Positions 35,797 through 45,205 of a stretch of DNA of 64,000 nt are shown here, in pieces. The notes beneath the pieces are model-generated. The model was not told where the DNA came from, did not search any database, and was given only the letters and a program-made list of their open reading frames with translations. Origin of the DNA: Fusobacterium varium (lineage in GTDB: Bacteria > Fusobacteriota > Fusobacteriia > Fusobacteriales > Fusobacteriaceae); contig AP017968.1 in NCBI GenBank assembly GCA_002356455.1, positions 2,294,001-2,358,000 of the forward strand, read 5' to 3'. Position numbers and translations under genes: made by a program. Position 1 is the stretch's first letter. Each line of letters opens with the position of its first letter.

Positions 35797-36154
35797 TTAT
35801 TTGATTTTCTTTTCTATCTGTACATAATACTATGTTAAATAAAGTATGAACAGTGAGGCTATGTGACTGTTTGTGTTTATATGTGAAACTTCTAGTGATT
35901 TTCTATTTATAATTTTTCTTTCCCTGTGTGTATTATTTATATCTTTTATTCTTTTATTATCTTCTTATAAAGACTATCTTCTGATGTCTACAAAAAACCA
36001 GCAACGGTTTTGCCATGAACCGTTTTACCATTAATGGTTTTTATACTAATGGTTAAAAAAATATTTTAGAGAATACTTTTAATAGTATTTTATAATTATT
36101 TTTATTTTTAAAGCAGTTGGAAAATTTATTTTCTGCTTTAAAAGTTTTAATAAA
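35797..36154. other. Gene-free region with two hairpins
   Basis: No supportable gene. It contains AACGGTT-N8-AACCGTT (36003-36024) and ACCATTAATGGT (36027-36038), the latter followed by T5, which could end rightward transcription from the switch promoter. Confidence 0.4.
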
Positions 36155-36206
36155 AAAAATCCATGTATTTCAGAATTTTTATTTCTAAAATTACATGGAT
36201 TTAAAA
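36155..36206 (-). terminator. Terminator downstream of the MurR/RpiR gene
   Basis: Long stem AAATCCATGTA...TTTCAGAA pairing with TTTCTAAAATTACATGGATTT, flanked by A and T runs on both sides; likely bidirectional. Confidence 0.75.
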
Positions 36207-36364
36207 ATTTTTTTTAATATTACTTTCTTTATTATATAAACTTTCTATATTTTTCCCCAAAAAATGAATAAAAAATTAATTTTAAATTTTTTATAAACAA
36301 GTTAATTAAAAATATATACATTATTTATTATCTCTTTAAAGATTTTTCTCATCATATATCAATA

Positions 36365-37213
36365 CTAATTCTCTGATGTGAATAAAAAGTCTTTTACAAG
36401 GCTGTTCTCTTTTAGCTCTGCATAAATACTAGTTTTATTTTTTTCAAAAAGTGCTGTTAAAATTATATTACAAAGTTCCATAGGAACTATATAAGAATTA
36501 AAAAAACCATTATTTTCAACAGATATTTTAAAAACAATATCACTCAAAAAACTTATTTCAGAAAATACATTACTTGTAACAGTTATTATTTTTGCTTTCT
36601 TTTCTTTTGCCAGCTTTACAGCTTTTATCTCATCATTTAAAAATCTGGGAAAAGCAAATATTATAACAACATCTCCTTTTTTTATATGAGAAAAAGCTTC
36701 ATATAGTCCAAGTCCGCCTTCATTTACACATTCTGCATTAAATCCAAGTCTTTTTATATGCCAAAACATAAACTGTGATATAGCTCGACTTGAACCTATT
36801 CCTAAAAAATATATTTTCTTAGCCTCATCTATCATTTCTACAGCTTCATTTACTTGATCAAAATCTACATTTAATAAAAATTCTTTTATATTTTCAAGAT
36901 CAGCATTAACTATTTTATTTGCTATATCATTTTTAGAATTAAAATTATCCCAATTTTTTACTATTCTATCATCTGGACTTGTTTCACTAAGTTCTAAAGC
37001 TATATAATTTTTAAAATCATTAAATTTATTAAACCCCATAATTTTGGAAAATCTTAAAACAGAAGCATCACTTACTCCTATTTCTTTTCCCAAATCTAAT
37101 GCTGATAGAAGCATTACTTTTTTAGGATTTTTTACAAAAAATTCAGCAATTTTCTTTTCTACTTTAGTAAGCGTTTTATAATTTTCCTTATAGAATTTAT
37201 GTATTTTATCCAT
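36365..37213 (-). CDS. MurR/RpiR-family transcriptional regulator
   Basis: 282 residues. An N-terminal HTH_6 domain (LTKVEKKIAEFFVKNPKKVMLLSALDLGKEIGVSDASVLRFSKIMGFNKFNDFK) is followed by a SIS phosphosugar-binding domain (about 120-250, IYFLGIGSSRAIS and VVIIFAFPRF). These sense sugar phosphates or amino-sugar phosphates. It is divergent from alanine racemase with a 153-bp gap, so control of that gene or self-control is likely, though the ligand is unknown. Confidence 0.9.
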   Translation of the reverse strand: MDKIHKFYKENYKTLTKVEKKIAEFFVKNPKKVMLLSALDLGKEIGVSDASVLRFSKIMGFNKFNDFKNYIALELSETSPDDRIVKNWDNFNSKNDIANKIVNADLENIKEFLLNVDFDQVNEAVEMIDEAKKIYFLGIGSSRAISQFMFWHIKRLGFNAECVNEGGLGLYEAFSHIKKGDVVIIFAFPRFLNDEIKAVKLAKEKKAKIITVTSNVFSEISFLSDIVFKISVENNGFFNSYIVPMELCNIILTALFEKNKTSIYAELKENSLVKDFLFTSEN

Positions 37214-37366
37214 ATTTATTCAACCATTCCTTTTCAAAAATAAGTTTCTTATTTAATTATAACATAATTTAACTTTTTCTTGAAATTTTCCTTTTAAATA
37301 TTTTGGGGTGTATTTTTTCCAATTTATGGTGTAGAATGTAAATAACAAAAAAATCAGGAGGAGTGT

Positions 37367-38422
37367 ATGGTTATCAATTCAATTAAAATGGTTATCAATC
37401 AAAAAAATCTATTACATAACATAGATTACTTAAAAAAATTAAGAGGAAAAAATATCCTTCCTGTTGTTAAAGCCAACGCTTATGGACACGGGGTAGAGTT
37501 GATAGTAAAGGCTCTTTATACTGGTGGACAGAAAGAAGTTGCCGTAGCACGTTATGTTGAAGCAGAAAACATCTTGAAAATGAACTTAGGAAATGATTTT
37601 AGAGTTCTCGTCTTTGAAAGTATTGGAGATATTGAATTGATAAAAAATAATCCTAATCTGGACATAGCTGTCAATGATCTTAATGAACTAAAAGATTTTG
37701 TAAAAGCTGGAGTCTCATCTGACAGAATGCAGCTTAAAATAGATCTTGGGTTTGGAAGAAATGGTATATCTCTTTCTGAAATATCTGAATTAGAAAAATT
37801 CACTGATGAAAATAATTTAAAATTTAAAGGAATATTTTCACATCTTTTTGCTGTAAATTACGAAGATGGACTAGAATTAATAAACTTATTCACAGATGTA
37901 GTAAATTCTATAGGAAAAGACAAATTTGAAATGATACATCTGCAAAATAGTGCTGCTATAATGAATTACAATTGTGAAATAGCTACTCATATGAGAGTAG
38001 GAATGCTTACATATGGGTTGCAGGAAGTTGGTTATTTTGATCCAAATTTAAAACAAGTCTTTTCTTTAGAAGGACAGATAGCTGGTGTAAGAGATATTGA
38101 AGATCATAAATATGTTGCATATGAATTAAAAGATGATTTAGATATTGAAGGATGTAAATATTTGGCAAAAATAAAAATAGGATATGGTGACGGTTTTCTT
38201 AAAAGAAATGAAAAAAGTAAATGTATTATTAATAACAAAGAATTTAAAATAGTTCAGGTAACTATGGATAATACTTTTATAGAAGTTGATGGAAGTGTAA
38301 AAGAGGGAGATAAAGTTCTTTTATACAATGATATTACTAAAGCTGTTAATTTCACTGGCATGAATATATATGAACTTTTAACAATATTGAGTCCCAGAAT
38401 TCCTAGGGTATATAAATATTAA
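37367..38422 (+). CDS. alr: Alanine racemase family, PLP-dependent
   Basis: 351 residues, slightly short for the family. PLP lysine Lys35 in VVKANAYGHG, substrate-site block LKIDLGFGRNGIS, HLQNSAAIMN, and MRVGMLTYGLQ precede the C-terminal beta domain with the second catalytic base Tyr273 in KIGYGDGF and LSPRIPRVYKY at the end. It interconverts L- and D-alanine for the cell wall. AGGAGGAG precedes the start. Some relatives act on other amino acids (serine, lysine), which the sequence does not exclude. Divergent MurR/RpiR suggests sugar-linked control. Confidence 0.88.
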   Translation: MVINSIKMVINQKNLLHNIDYLKKLRGKNILPVVKANAYGHGVELIVKALYTGGQKEVAVARYVEAENILKMNLGNDFRVLVFESIGDIELIKNNPNLDIAVNDLNELKDFVKAGVSSDRMQLKIDLGFGRNGISLSEISELEKFTDENNLKFKGIFSHLFAVNYEDGLELINLFTDVVNSIGKDKFEMIHLQNSAAIMNYNCEIATHMRVGMLTYGLQEVGYFDPNLKQVFSLEGQIAGVRDIEDHKYVAYELKDDLDIEGCKYLAKIKIGYGDGFLKRNEKSKCIINNKEFKIVQVTMDNTFIEVDGSVKEGDKVLLYNDITKAVNFTGMNIYELLTILSPRIPRVYKY

Positions 38423-38461
38423 TTAAAATTTCTTAAATAAAAAATAATTTTATCTTAAAAT

Positions 38462-38501
38462 AAAAAACTGAGAAGTCTTATTATTGACCTCTCAGTTTTT
38501 C
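38462..38501. terminator. Bidirectional terminator between alr and the SLC13 gene
   Basis: AAAACTGAGA-AGTC pairs with GACC-TCTCAGTTTT, flanked by A and T runs; the genes converge here. Confidence 0.85.
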
Positions 38502-38502
38502 T

Positions 38503-39945
38503 TTACATCAGCATAGCTGCTATTGGATAACCAATAATTACAGTTATTATAATAGATAATGTCATAAAAATTAGTCCATACTTCATCACACTGCTGGTAT
38601 CAGACCAGCCAGATCCGATAGCCATGGCAACATGAGGCATAGCTGGCGGAGTAGCAAAAGCGTAAGCAGACATCATTCCTATAATCGCTACTACTGCTGG
38701 GCATGATATAGCTCCATTTGTAGCTTGCACCAATGGTATAGCCACTGTTGTCACAACTGTTACAGTTACCATATTTGAAGAAAAATTAGTTTGTATACAT
38801 GCCCATGCTGTAAATGCTATAACAAGAAGCATTGGATTTATTCCTTTAAGAAGAGGGCTTAAAATAGTTATTAAATAATCAGCCAAACCTACATTGGAAT
38901 TTGTCATAGCACTGCCAATAGCAAGAGTTCCTGCTGCCATTATTATACTTGACCACTGTACACCTTTTTTCATTCCTTCAGCAAAATTCAATAAAGGTTT
39001 TCCATTAAAAGAAATAATTGAATAAAGAATTATTCCAAGTATAGGAGGCATAGCAGTTCCCATACGACTTATTTTTGTAACTGCTGGAAAAATATCTTTC
39101 AGCAGACTAGGCAATACCCACAATGCCACTACTAAACAGAATACAGCAAGAATAGTTTTTTCTTTTTTCTCCATAGGCTTTAATTCATTTCTTAAAAAAG
39201 ATACATCTATGTTTTTTATCTGTGACATATCTGGATTCATAATAAATCTAAACATCAGTAAAAGAAGAACAGTGCATATAATTCCAACTGGTATAGCAAA
39301 AGCCATATATTGAGCATATCCAATAGTTAATCCAGTAGCTGTAGTATAAAATCCCATAGCCATAATACTGAATACATGAGCTATTGGAGTCATTCCAGCT
39401 GATACAGATACTGCAAATGTCAATCCAATCATCAGCATATTTCCTATTTTATCACCTTTTTTCAACCCCAATATTTCATTTATTTTTTCCAGTATAGGAA
39501 GAAAAACTACAAAAAGCACTGTTGGAGAAACAAAACATCCTATACATATAATAGCTGCCAGAAAAGAAATTGTAAACATCCATGGTCCTTTTTTAGCTAT
39601 TGGACTTGTAATAAAATAGAGAGCACACCTTTTTAAAAATGGAGTTTCAGATAATACATAGGTACACATAAAAGTACACATCAGAAAAGCAAAAGTTTCA
39701 TTTCCAAAGGAACTAAGAAATACACCTTTAAAACCAATTTCAGGTATCATTCCTATAGCAGCTATACAAAGCAGACTCGGCCAGTCAATAGCTACTGTCA
39801 GCCATAAAAGCAAGCTTCCAGCAAATATCCCTGTTATTGTCATTCCAGCTGGTTTCATTCCTTCAGGAAGCGGCATAAATCTTCCAAAGATAATCAAGGC
39901 AAATGATACTATTATATAAAAATTTCTTTTAGAATTTTGATTCAT
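38503..39945 (-). CDS. SLC13/DASS-family Na+-coupled anion transporter
   Basis: 480 residues, about 12 membrane helices. Two pseudo-symmetric halves carry the SNT-like substrate loops seen in DASS carriers (TFAVSVSAGMTPIAHV and the later QTNFSSNMVTVTVV), consistent with di- or tricarboxylate import coupled to Na+. It lies 9 bp downstream of a flavoprotein gene and both are divergent from a LysR regulator, implying uptake of the substrate that the flavoprotein handles. Confidence 0.87.
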   Translation of the reverse strand: MNQNSKRNFYIIVSFALIIFGRFMPLPEGMKPAGMTITGIFAGSLLLWLTVAIDWPSLLCIAAIGMIPEIGFKGVFLSSFGNETFAFLMCTFMCTYVLSETPFLKRCALYFITSPIAKKGPWMFTISFLAAIICIGCFVSPTVLFVVFLPILEKINEILGLKKGDKIGNMLMIGLTFAVSVSAGMTPIAHVFSIMAMGFYTTATGLTIGYAQYMAFAIPVGIICTVLLLLMFRFIMNPDMSQIKNIDVSFLRNELKPMEKKEKTILAVFCLVVALWVLPSLLKDIFPAVTKISRMGTAMPPILGIILYSIISFNGKPLLNFAEGMKKGVQWSSIIMAAGTLAIGSAMTNSNVGLADYLITILSPLLKGINPMLLVIAFTAWACIQTNFSSNMVTVTVVTTVAIPLVQATNGAISCPAVVAIIGMMSAYAFATPPAMPHVAMAIGSGWSDTSSVMKYGLIFMTLSIIITVIIGYPIAAMLM

Positions 39946-39954
39946 ATTTCCTCC

Positions 39955-41208
39955 TTAGAGTATAGCCCCTTGTTTTTTCAATTCTATTCTTATAGAATCA
40001 ACATCTATATCTTCATATTCAGCCATATATGCTGCTCCTACTCCTGCAGCATGCCCAGTTCCAAAACTTATTCCCATCACACGTACAGAAGCAAATGCCA
40101 TAGAATCAGCACTCACAGTCCTTCCTGCACTCCATAGATTTTTTATATTCTTAGATAATAATATATCTATTGGAATTTCATAGTAATCATTATCTTTTAC
40201 CCATAAATATTCAGCCATTTTATCCAATTTTTGATGATTTTCACAAGGCCAGGCTCCTCTGGCTATTCCTCTTTTATTTTTAACTGCATTCAAAACTTCA
40301 TCTAAAGAAAGTGTATACTTCCCTACAATATGCCTGCTCTCTCTTATCCCTAATTTCGGCCCAGTTGATATTAAAGTACAGTTTTCCATCCCAGGTATAT
40401 ATTTACGAAATGCTTCTATATACTCTTGTGCCTGTCTTCTTGTATTCATTTCACAGGCTGTTAATGTGGAACAATCTAATGATTCCACTTGAACACTTGG
40501 CAAAATAGCATATCCATACTGTTCTGCTTTAAAAATTATTCCTGAATCTTTACTGAGATTTTTAAATCCATCTTTTTTAGCTGCCTGTATTGCTTTTTCT
40601 ATGACCTCTGGAGAAAGTTTTATATTTATGTCAAAATTTCCTATTCTCATAATATTTGTAGACATCTGAGTAATTCCTTCTGGATTGCCAAATATGATTT
40701 CAGCACCAGCTAAATATGCTAGGTTCCCATCTCCACTGGCATCTACAAAAGTTTTTCCCTCAATAAAAATACTCCCTATATCATCTACACATTCAATCAT
40801 TGTTATTTTTGAATTTTCTGTTTTAGTTTTTATCAGAGTACAATATAGCAAAGTTGGAATCTCATTTTCCAATACTAATTCATCCAGTACAAACTTTAAT
40901 GCTTCTGAATCTAAAGGAATAATGGCATTCCCAACTGTAGAAAGACGATATCCATCATATTTGCCTATAGCAGATAATTTATCCAATACCATCTGTCCTA
41001 CTCCTCCTATTATCTGTTTTGGCTCATCTCCATGAGTAAAAAAACCACAATAGGAAGCTACATTTGCATTAGTTGCCTGCCCTCCTAAGCAACTGTTTCT
41101 CTCTATCAAGATAACTGATTTCCCACTTTTTTTAGCTCCTATAGCTGCTGATATCCCTGCTGCTCCTCCCCCCACAACTACAACATCATATTTTAAATTT
41201 CTTTCCAT
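39955..41208 (-). CDS. FAD-dependent oxidoreductase (FAD_oxidored type)
   Basis: 417 residues. A Rossmann FAD site VVVVGGGAAGISAAIGAKKSGKSVILIER opens the protein (GGGAAG near 12-17), followed by CLGGQATNANVASYCGFF, a DASGDGNLAYLAGAE second FAD-contact motif and the C-terminal GRTVSADSMAFASVRVMG loop. Members act on carboxylic or hydroxy acids or are uncharacterised. First gene of an operon with a DASS carrier, so it probably oxidises or reduces an imported acid in the cytosol. Confidence 0.85.
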   Translation of the reverse strand: MERNLKYDVVVVGGGAAGISAAIGAKKSGKSVILIERNSCLGGQATNANVASYCGFFTHGDEPKQIIGGVGQMVLDKLSAIGKYDGYRLSTVGNAIIPLDSEALKFVLDELVLENEIPTLLYCTLIKTKTENSKITMIECVDDIGSIFIEGKTFVDASGDGNLAYLAGAEIIFGNPEGITQMSTNIMRIGNFDINIKLSPEVIEKAIQAAKKDGFKNLSKDSGIIFKAEQYGYAILPSVQVESLDCSTLTACEMNTRRQAQEYIEAFRKYIPGMENCTLISTGPKLGIRESRHIVGKYTLSLDEVLNAVKNKRGIARGAWPCENHQKLDKMAEYLWVKDNDYYEIPIDILLSKNIKNLWSAGRTVSADSMAFASVRVMGISFGTGHAAGVGAAYMAEYEDIDVDSIRIELKKQGAIL

Positions 41209-41242
41209 GTCACACCCCTTTTTATATGTATTTTATATTTGA

Positions 41243-41271
41243 ATTATAACAACAGAATTATTATTTGTAAA
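41243..41271 (-). promoter_or_regulatory. Promoter of the flavoprotein-SLC13 operon
   Basis: Minus-strand TTTACA (41266-41271), 17-bp spacer, TATAAT (41243-41248). Confidence 0.7.
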
Positions 41272-41293
41272 AATCAAAAAAACTATAAAGTTA

Positions 41294-41308
41294 ATAGTTA
41301 AAAACTAT
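41294..41308. promoter_or_regulatory. LysR-type operator
   Basis: Perfect inverted repeat ATAGTT-AAA-AACTAT, centred about 65 bases upstream of the predicted flavoprotein-operon start, the standard LysR activation position. Confidence 0.65.
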
Positions 41309-41315
41309 ATCTAAA

Positions 41316-41344
41316 TTGACAATAAAGTGATAAAAATGTAATAA
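41316..41344 (+). promoter_or_regulatory. Promoter of the second LysR regulator
   Basis: TTGACA (41316-41321), 17-bp spacer, TAATAA (41339-41344), 40 bases before the ATG. Confidence 0.65.
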
Positions 41345-41384
41345 TAATTTATATAATATTCATTTTACGAAAGGAGATTTTCTT

Positions 41385-42311
41385 ATGGACAGGACGCAAT
41401 TGATGTATGTAACAGCTACAGCAAAACATGGAAATATAACTAAAGCAGCTGAAGAATTATGTATATCTCAGCCATCTCTTTCTAATCAAATTATAAAATT
41501 AGAGAATGAGCTAAATATAAAACTTTTTGAAAGAAAAAGACATAGAGTAGAGTTAACAGAAGCTGGAAGGGCTTTTGTTGAATCATCACTTCCTATACTC
41601 AATAGTTTTGGAAAATTAGAACAGCTTATGGGAGAATATGCTTCTATGAATAAGGGAAGTATCAATATTGGAATTTTACCCATTTTTTCTGCATTACAAC
41701 TCCCTGATTATCTTTATGAATTTAAAGAAAAATTCCCCAAAATTGATATGATAATAAAAGAAAGTGGAAGCTCTTCACTAGTTAATTCTATTTTAAAAAA
41801 AGAGCTAGATGTGGCATTTACAATACTTACAGATGTATCTTTAGAAAAATTAAAAACAGAATTGAATATAATAAAATTACAAAAAGATAGAATTGTAGTA
41901 GTAGTTGAAGAAAATCACAGACTTGCTGGGAATAAAAGTATTGAATTGAAAGACCTTGCCAATGAAAAATTAATTTTTTCTAATGATAATTTTCAATTTC
42001 CAAATATAATATTAGATTATCTTAAACTGCACCAAATTCCTCATCAGGTTTCATGCAGCTGCACACAAATGGAAACTATATTTACTCTGGTATCAAGAGA
42101 TTTTGGTATAACATTCTGCAGTGAGGTAACAGCTCAAAAAGAACTTAAAGAAAAAGAAAACAGTAAACTAAAATTAAAAAGTATTCCTCTTCTCCCTCTT
42201 TCTGAGCGTATTATTTATCTTATATCAGGAAAAAATCCGGGTTACCACCCTACAATTGATAATTTTACAAGATTTATAAGAGAAAAATACAATATAAAAA
42301 CTCTCAGATAA
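41385..42311 (+). CDS. LysR-family transcriptional regulator
   Basis: 308 residues with the LysR winged helix (YVTATAKHGNITKAAEELCISQPSLSNQIIKLENELNIKLFERKRHRVELTEAG) and a two-lobed effector domain (VVVVEENHRLAG, FGITFCSEVTA). AAAGGAG precedes the start. Divergent from the flavoprotein/SLC13 operon with an operator between them; it most likely activates that operon with the imported acid as coinducer. Confidence 0.9.
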   Translation: MDRTQLMYVTATAKHGNITKAAEELCISQPSLSNQIIKLENELNIKLFERKRHRVELTEAGRAFVESSLPILNSFGKLEQLMGEYASMNKGSINIGILPIFSALQLPDYLYEFKEKFPKIDMIIKESGSSSLVNSILKKELDVAFTILTDVSLEKLKTELNIIKLQKDRIVVVVEENHRLAGNKSIELKDLANEKLIFSNDNFQFPNIILDYLKLHQIPHQVSCSCTQMETIFTLVSRDFGITFCSEVTAQKELKEKENSKLKLKSIPLLPLSERIIYLISGKNPGYHPTIDNFTRFIREKYNIKTLR

Positions 42312-42595
42312 ATAAACTTATCTGTTATAGAAGAAATTTTTATGACTGTTTTTTCTGTTACTCAACTTTTTGTTTATTTATTGGAAATATATTTTTCTTT
42401 ATTTTTTCTTTGATAATTATTTTTTATCTAACTTAAATATAGATTTTTTCTCATTTTTTCATAATTATATAGTCCTTTTTATTGATATTTTCTATATAAA
42501 CAGATTGACTTAGTCTTCCATGAGGAGTAAAATATTCTTTAAATAAAAATATATTTCAAATTTAGTTTTATAAAACTATATAGAGGAATGGTGTC

Positions 42596-43177
42596 ATGGA
42601 AAATAAAAATAATTTAGAAAAAATATTAATATTTAACAAAGAGTTTGTTGAAGCAAAAGAATATGAAAAGTATCAAACTACTAAGTATCCTGAAAAAAAA
42701 ATAGCAATAGTATCTTGTATGGACACAAGATTAACAGAACTTCTGCCTAAAGCTATGAATCTTAAAAATGGTGATGCAAAAATCATTAAAAATGCTGGCG
42801 GACTTGTTATACATCCTTTTGGAAGTGCTATGAGAAGTATCCTTATCTGTATATATGAATTCAATATCAAAGAAGTTTTTATAGTTGGACATTATGACTG
42901 TGGGGTCAGCAATTTAAATGCTGACAAAATAGTTGAAAAAATGGAATCAAAAGGTATTGATATGAATACCCTGAATACACTTTTTTATTCTGGTATAAAT
43001 GTAAAGGAATGGATGCATGGATTTGACTGTGTAGAAGAATCTGTTGAAAAAAGTGTGTCTGTAGTCAGAAATCACCCTCTTGTTCCAAAAGATGTAGCTG
43101 TTCATGGACTTATCATGGATCCTTTGACTGGTGAAATCAATCTTGTTATAAATGGATTTGATTCAATAAAGAAATAA
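42596..43177 (+). CDS. Beta-class carbonic anhydrase
   Basis: 193 residues. Zn ligands Cys41, His97 and Cys100 with the catalytic Asp43-Arg45 dyad (SCMDTRL ... VGHYDCG) are in place, and KNAGG follows. It interconverts CO2 and bicarbonate in the cytosol. It is short and lacks extra domains, like the small bacterial beta-CAs. GAGGAATGG gives the start. The 284-bp gap upstream shows no recognisable gene. A PopT-like gene follows after 90 bp. Confidence 0.92.
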   Translation: MENKNNLEKILIFNKEFVEAKEYEKYQTTKYPEKKIAIVSCMDTRLTELLPKAMNLKNGDAKIIKNAGGLVIHPFGSAMRSILICIYEFNIKEVFIVGHYDCGVSNLNADKIVEKMESKGIDMNTLNTLFYSGINVKEWMHGFDCVEESVEKSVSVVRNHPLVPKDVAVHGLIMDPLTGEINLVINGFDSIKK

Positions 43178-43266
43178 ATACTTTTATAAAAACTTTTACT
43201 AAAATTTAATTTTTTTATTGTACTATGATATAATAATATATCATTCACATCAGGAGGATTCAAAAT

Positions 43267-44073
43267 ATGTTTAAACTTTTTTTTAAAGGAATAATAATTG
43301 GTGTGGCAAATATCATGCCCGGAGTTTCTGGCGGTACTCTTGCCGTTATTTTAGGAGTTTATGATAAACTGACAGAGGCTATTGGAAATTTTCTTACTGT
43401 TCCTTTTAAAAAGAAGATAGAGTATGGAAAATTTTTACTTCAGATTTGTTCTGGAATGCTTATAGGAATAATCCTCTTCGCTAAAATAATAGAATTTTGC
43501 TTTACTAATTATCCTAGAAGTACTGCAGCCTTTTTCAGTCTTCTTATTCTTCCTTCCATACCTTTTATTATAAAGGGAGAAGACAAAAAAAATAAAGAAA
43601 ATATAACTTCATTTATCATTGGAGCAGCTATTACATTAATATTTGTATTTTTAGACTATCGTTTCGGAAGCGAAACTGATGCTAAAACACTTGTACAGGT
43701 TATAACTTTTTCTTACTGCATAAAGCTTTTCTTTTGTGGTGCATTGGCTGCTGGAGCTATGATAATACCTGGAATATCTGGTTCTCTCCTTCTGCTGATG
43801 CTTGGAGAATACTATAATATACTTGGATTTATCAGTAAGTTTTTTGATGGAGCAGTACACATTGCTAGTTACACTTCTTTAAGTGAAATCATACATAATC
43901 TTTATATAATTCCTCTGACAGTTTTTTCTGTAGGTATACTAATAGGGTTGGTACTGATAGCAAAACTAATTAATATGCTTCTTTCATCAAAACATAGAAG
44001 TGCTACTCTTTTCTTTATAGCAGGAATTATTGTTGTTTCTGTACTTCAAATATGGATAAATCTATATAAATAA
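43267..44073 (+). CDS. DUF368 membrane protein, PopT-type undecaprenyl-phosphate translocase
   Basis: 268 residues, about 8 membrane helices. The family start KGIIIGVANIMPGVSGGTLAVILGVYDKL and its internal repeat AAGAMIIPGISGSLLLLMLGEY are both clear. DUF368 proteins have been shown to recycle undecaprenyl phosphate across the inner membrane for cell-wall synthesis. TCAGGAGG precedes the ATG. The gene is followed by a MITE whose left end acts as terminator. Confidence 0.85.
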   Translation: MFKLFFKGIIIGVANIMPGVSGGTLAVILGVYDKLTEAIGNFLTVPFKKKIEYGKFLLQICSGMLIGIILFAKIIEFCFTNYPRSTAAFFSLLILPSIPFIIKGEDKKNKENITSFIIGAAITLIFVFLDYRFGSETDAKTLVQVITFSYCIKLFFCGALAAGAMIIPGISGSLLLLMLGEYYNILGFISKFFDGAVHIASYTSLSEIIHNLYIIPLTVFSVGILIGLVLIAKLINMLLSSKHRSATLFFIAGIIVVSVLQIWINLYK

Positions 44074-44087
44074 TTACAAAGAAAAAA

Positions 44088-44229
44088 GGGGCTGTTGTAA
44101 ATTGGTAAATTAATTTACTAATTTCTCAGCCCTTTTTATTTTTAAGCATTAAAAAATGCTGATAGAAGAAAACTAAATTCTTTTATCAACATTTTCATAT
44201 TTGAACTATTTTAAATTTGCAGCAGCTCC
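44088..44229. mobile_element. 142-bp MITE related to the IS1182-like element of this window
   Basis: Terminal inverted repeats GGGGCTGTTGTAAATT (44088-44103) and AATTTGCAGCAGCTCC (44214-44229). Both ends match the two ends of the IS1182-like element at 54687-57895, including the inner motifs (ACTAATTT...CAGCC on the left, GGGCTATTTT/GAACTATTTT on the right). It has no coding capacity. It is flanked by an A6 tract on the left and T5 on the right, and its left end folds as a terminator for the PopT-like gene. Confidence 0.75.
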
Positions 44230-44244
44230 TTTTTAAATTCTTAA

Positions 44245-45078
44245 CTAAATTTGAGAAAAAGAAAGCATTATATTTTTTCCTAATCCAGCTACATCTATAT
44301 TAAATATAGATTCTGCAACCATTTTAGATAAAACTATACTGGTAACCATTAAAAATATTGGTTTTATAAATTCGCTTCCTTTTGTCACTGCCATTTTGGC
44401 ACCTAATGTAGCTCCTATTATCATGATACCTGCCATTATAAAAGAATATAAAAAGTTTACTTTTCCCATAGCAACAAACATCATTACACTTGCCATATTA
44501 CTGGCTAAATTCAGTATTTTAGCATTTCCACTGGCATTAGTAAAGTCCATTTTAAATATTCTAATTATAGCAAAAATTAAAAATGACCCCGCTCCCGGCC
44601 CAAAAAAACCATCATAAAATCCTAAAGAAAATGCCATAATGATTCCCCACTTTATATTTTCTCTATTTAATCCATTAAATCTATTTTTCTCTCCCAAATT
44701 TTTATTATAAAGAGAATATAATAAAACTATTATTAATAAAATTATAGCTACTGGATAGAGATATTTAGAATCTATCATAACTACTGTCTTTACTCCTAAT
44801 ACTGCTCCTATGAAAGAAAACCCTGCCAGTTTTCTCACTAAAATCCAGTTAACTTTTCCTGATTGAGCAAATTTAGCACTGCTTGCAATTGTAGAACAGC
44901 ATGCTGCAAACTTATTACTTCCAAGTGCTATATGAGCTGGAAGTCCAGAAGCTAAAAAAGCTGGTAAACTTATAAGTCCTCCTCCTCCAGCAACAGCATC
45001 AATAAATGCTGCTGAAAAACAAGCTACTCCCAAAAAGAAAACTGATAAAATATTAGCTCCTTCCACTAATTCAAACAT
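44245..45078 (-). CDS. TSUP (TauE/SafE) family membrane permease
   Basis: 277 residues, about 8 helices, with the TSUP repeat motifs FIDAVAGGGGLISLPAFLASGLPAHIALGSNKFAACCSTIASSAKF in the first half and GFYDGFFGPGAGSFLIFAIIRIF in the second. The family exports or imports small sulfur-containing anions (sulfite, sulfoacetate, thiosulfate). It is a single gene with no sulfur-metabolism neighbour, so the substrate is open. Confidence 0.88.
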   Translation of the reverse strand: MFELVEGANILSVFFLGVACFSAAFIDAVAGGGGLISLPAFLASGLPAHIALGSNKFAACCSTIASSAKFAQSGKVNWILVRKLAGFSFIGAVLGVKTVVMIDSKYLYPVAIILLIIVLLYSLYNKNLGEKNRFNGLNRENIKWGIIMAFSLGFYDGFFGPGAGSFLIFAIIRIFKMDFTNASGNAKILNLASNMASVMMFVAMGKVNFLYSFIMAGIMIIGATLGAKMAVTKGSEFIKPIFLMVTSIVLSKMVAESIFNIDVAGLGKNIMLSFSQI

Positions 45079-45205
45079 ATTCTCCCCCTATAAAATAATT
45101 TTATATTTATATATTTCAGATTATATGTTTTAAATTAATGAAAGTAAAACAGTATATTAGTTAACACTTTACAAGTAAAAACTTGTGAAGCTTAAATAAT
45201 AATAT

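Noticed and set aside
35472-35838. Plus-strand ORFs across the inverted-repeat region
   Set aside because: They run through the promoter, the repeats and a remnant; no ribosome site and low-complexity products.
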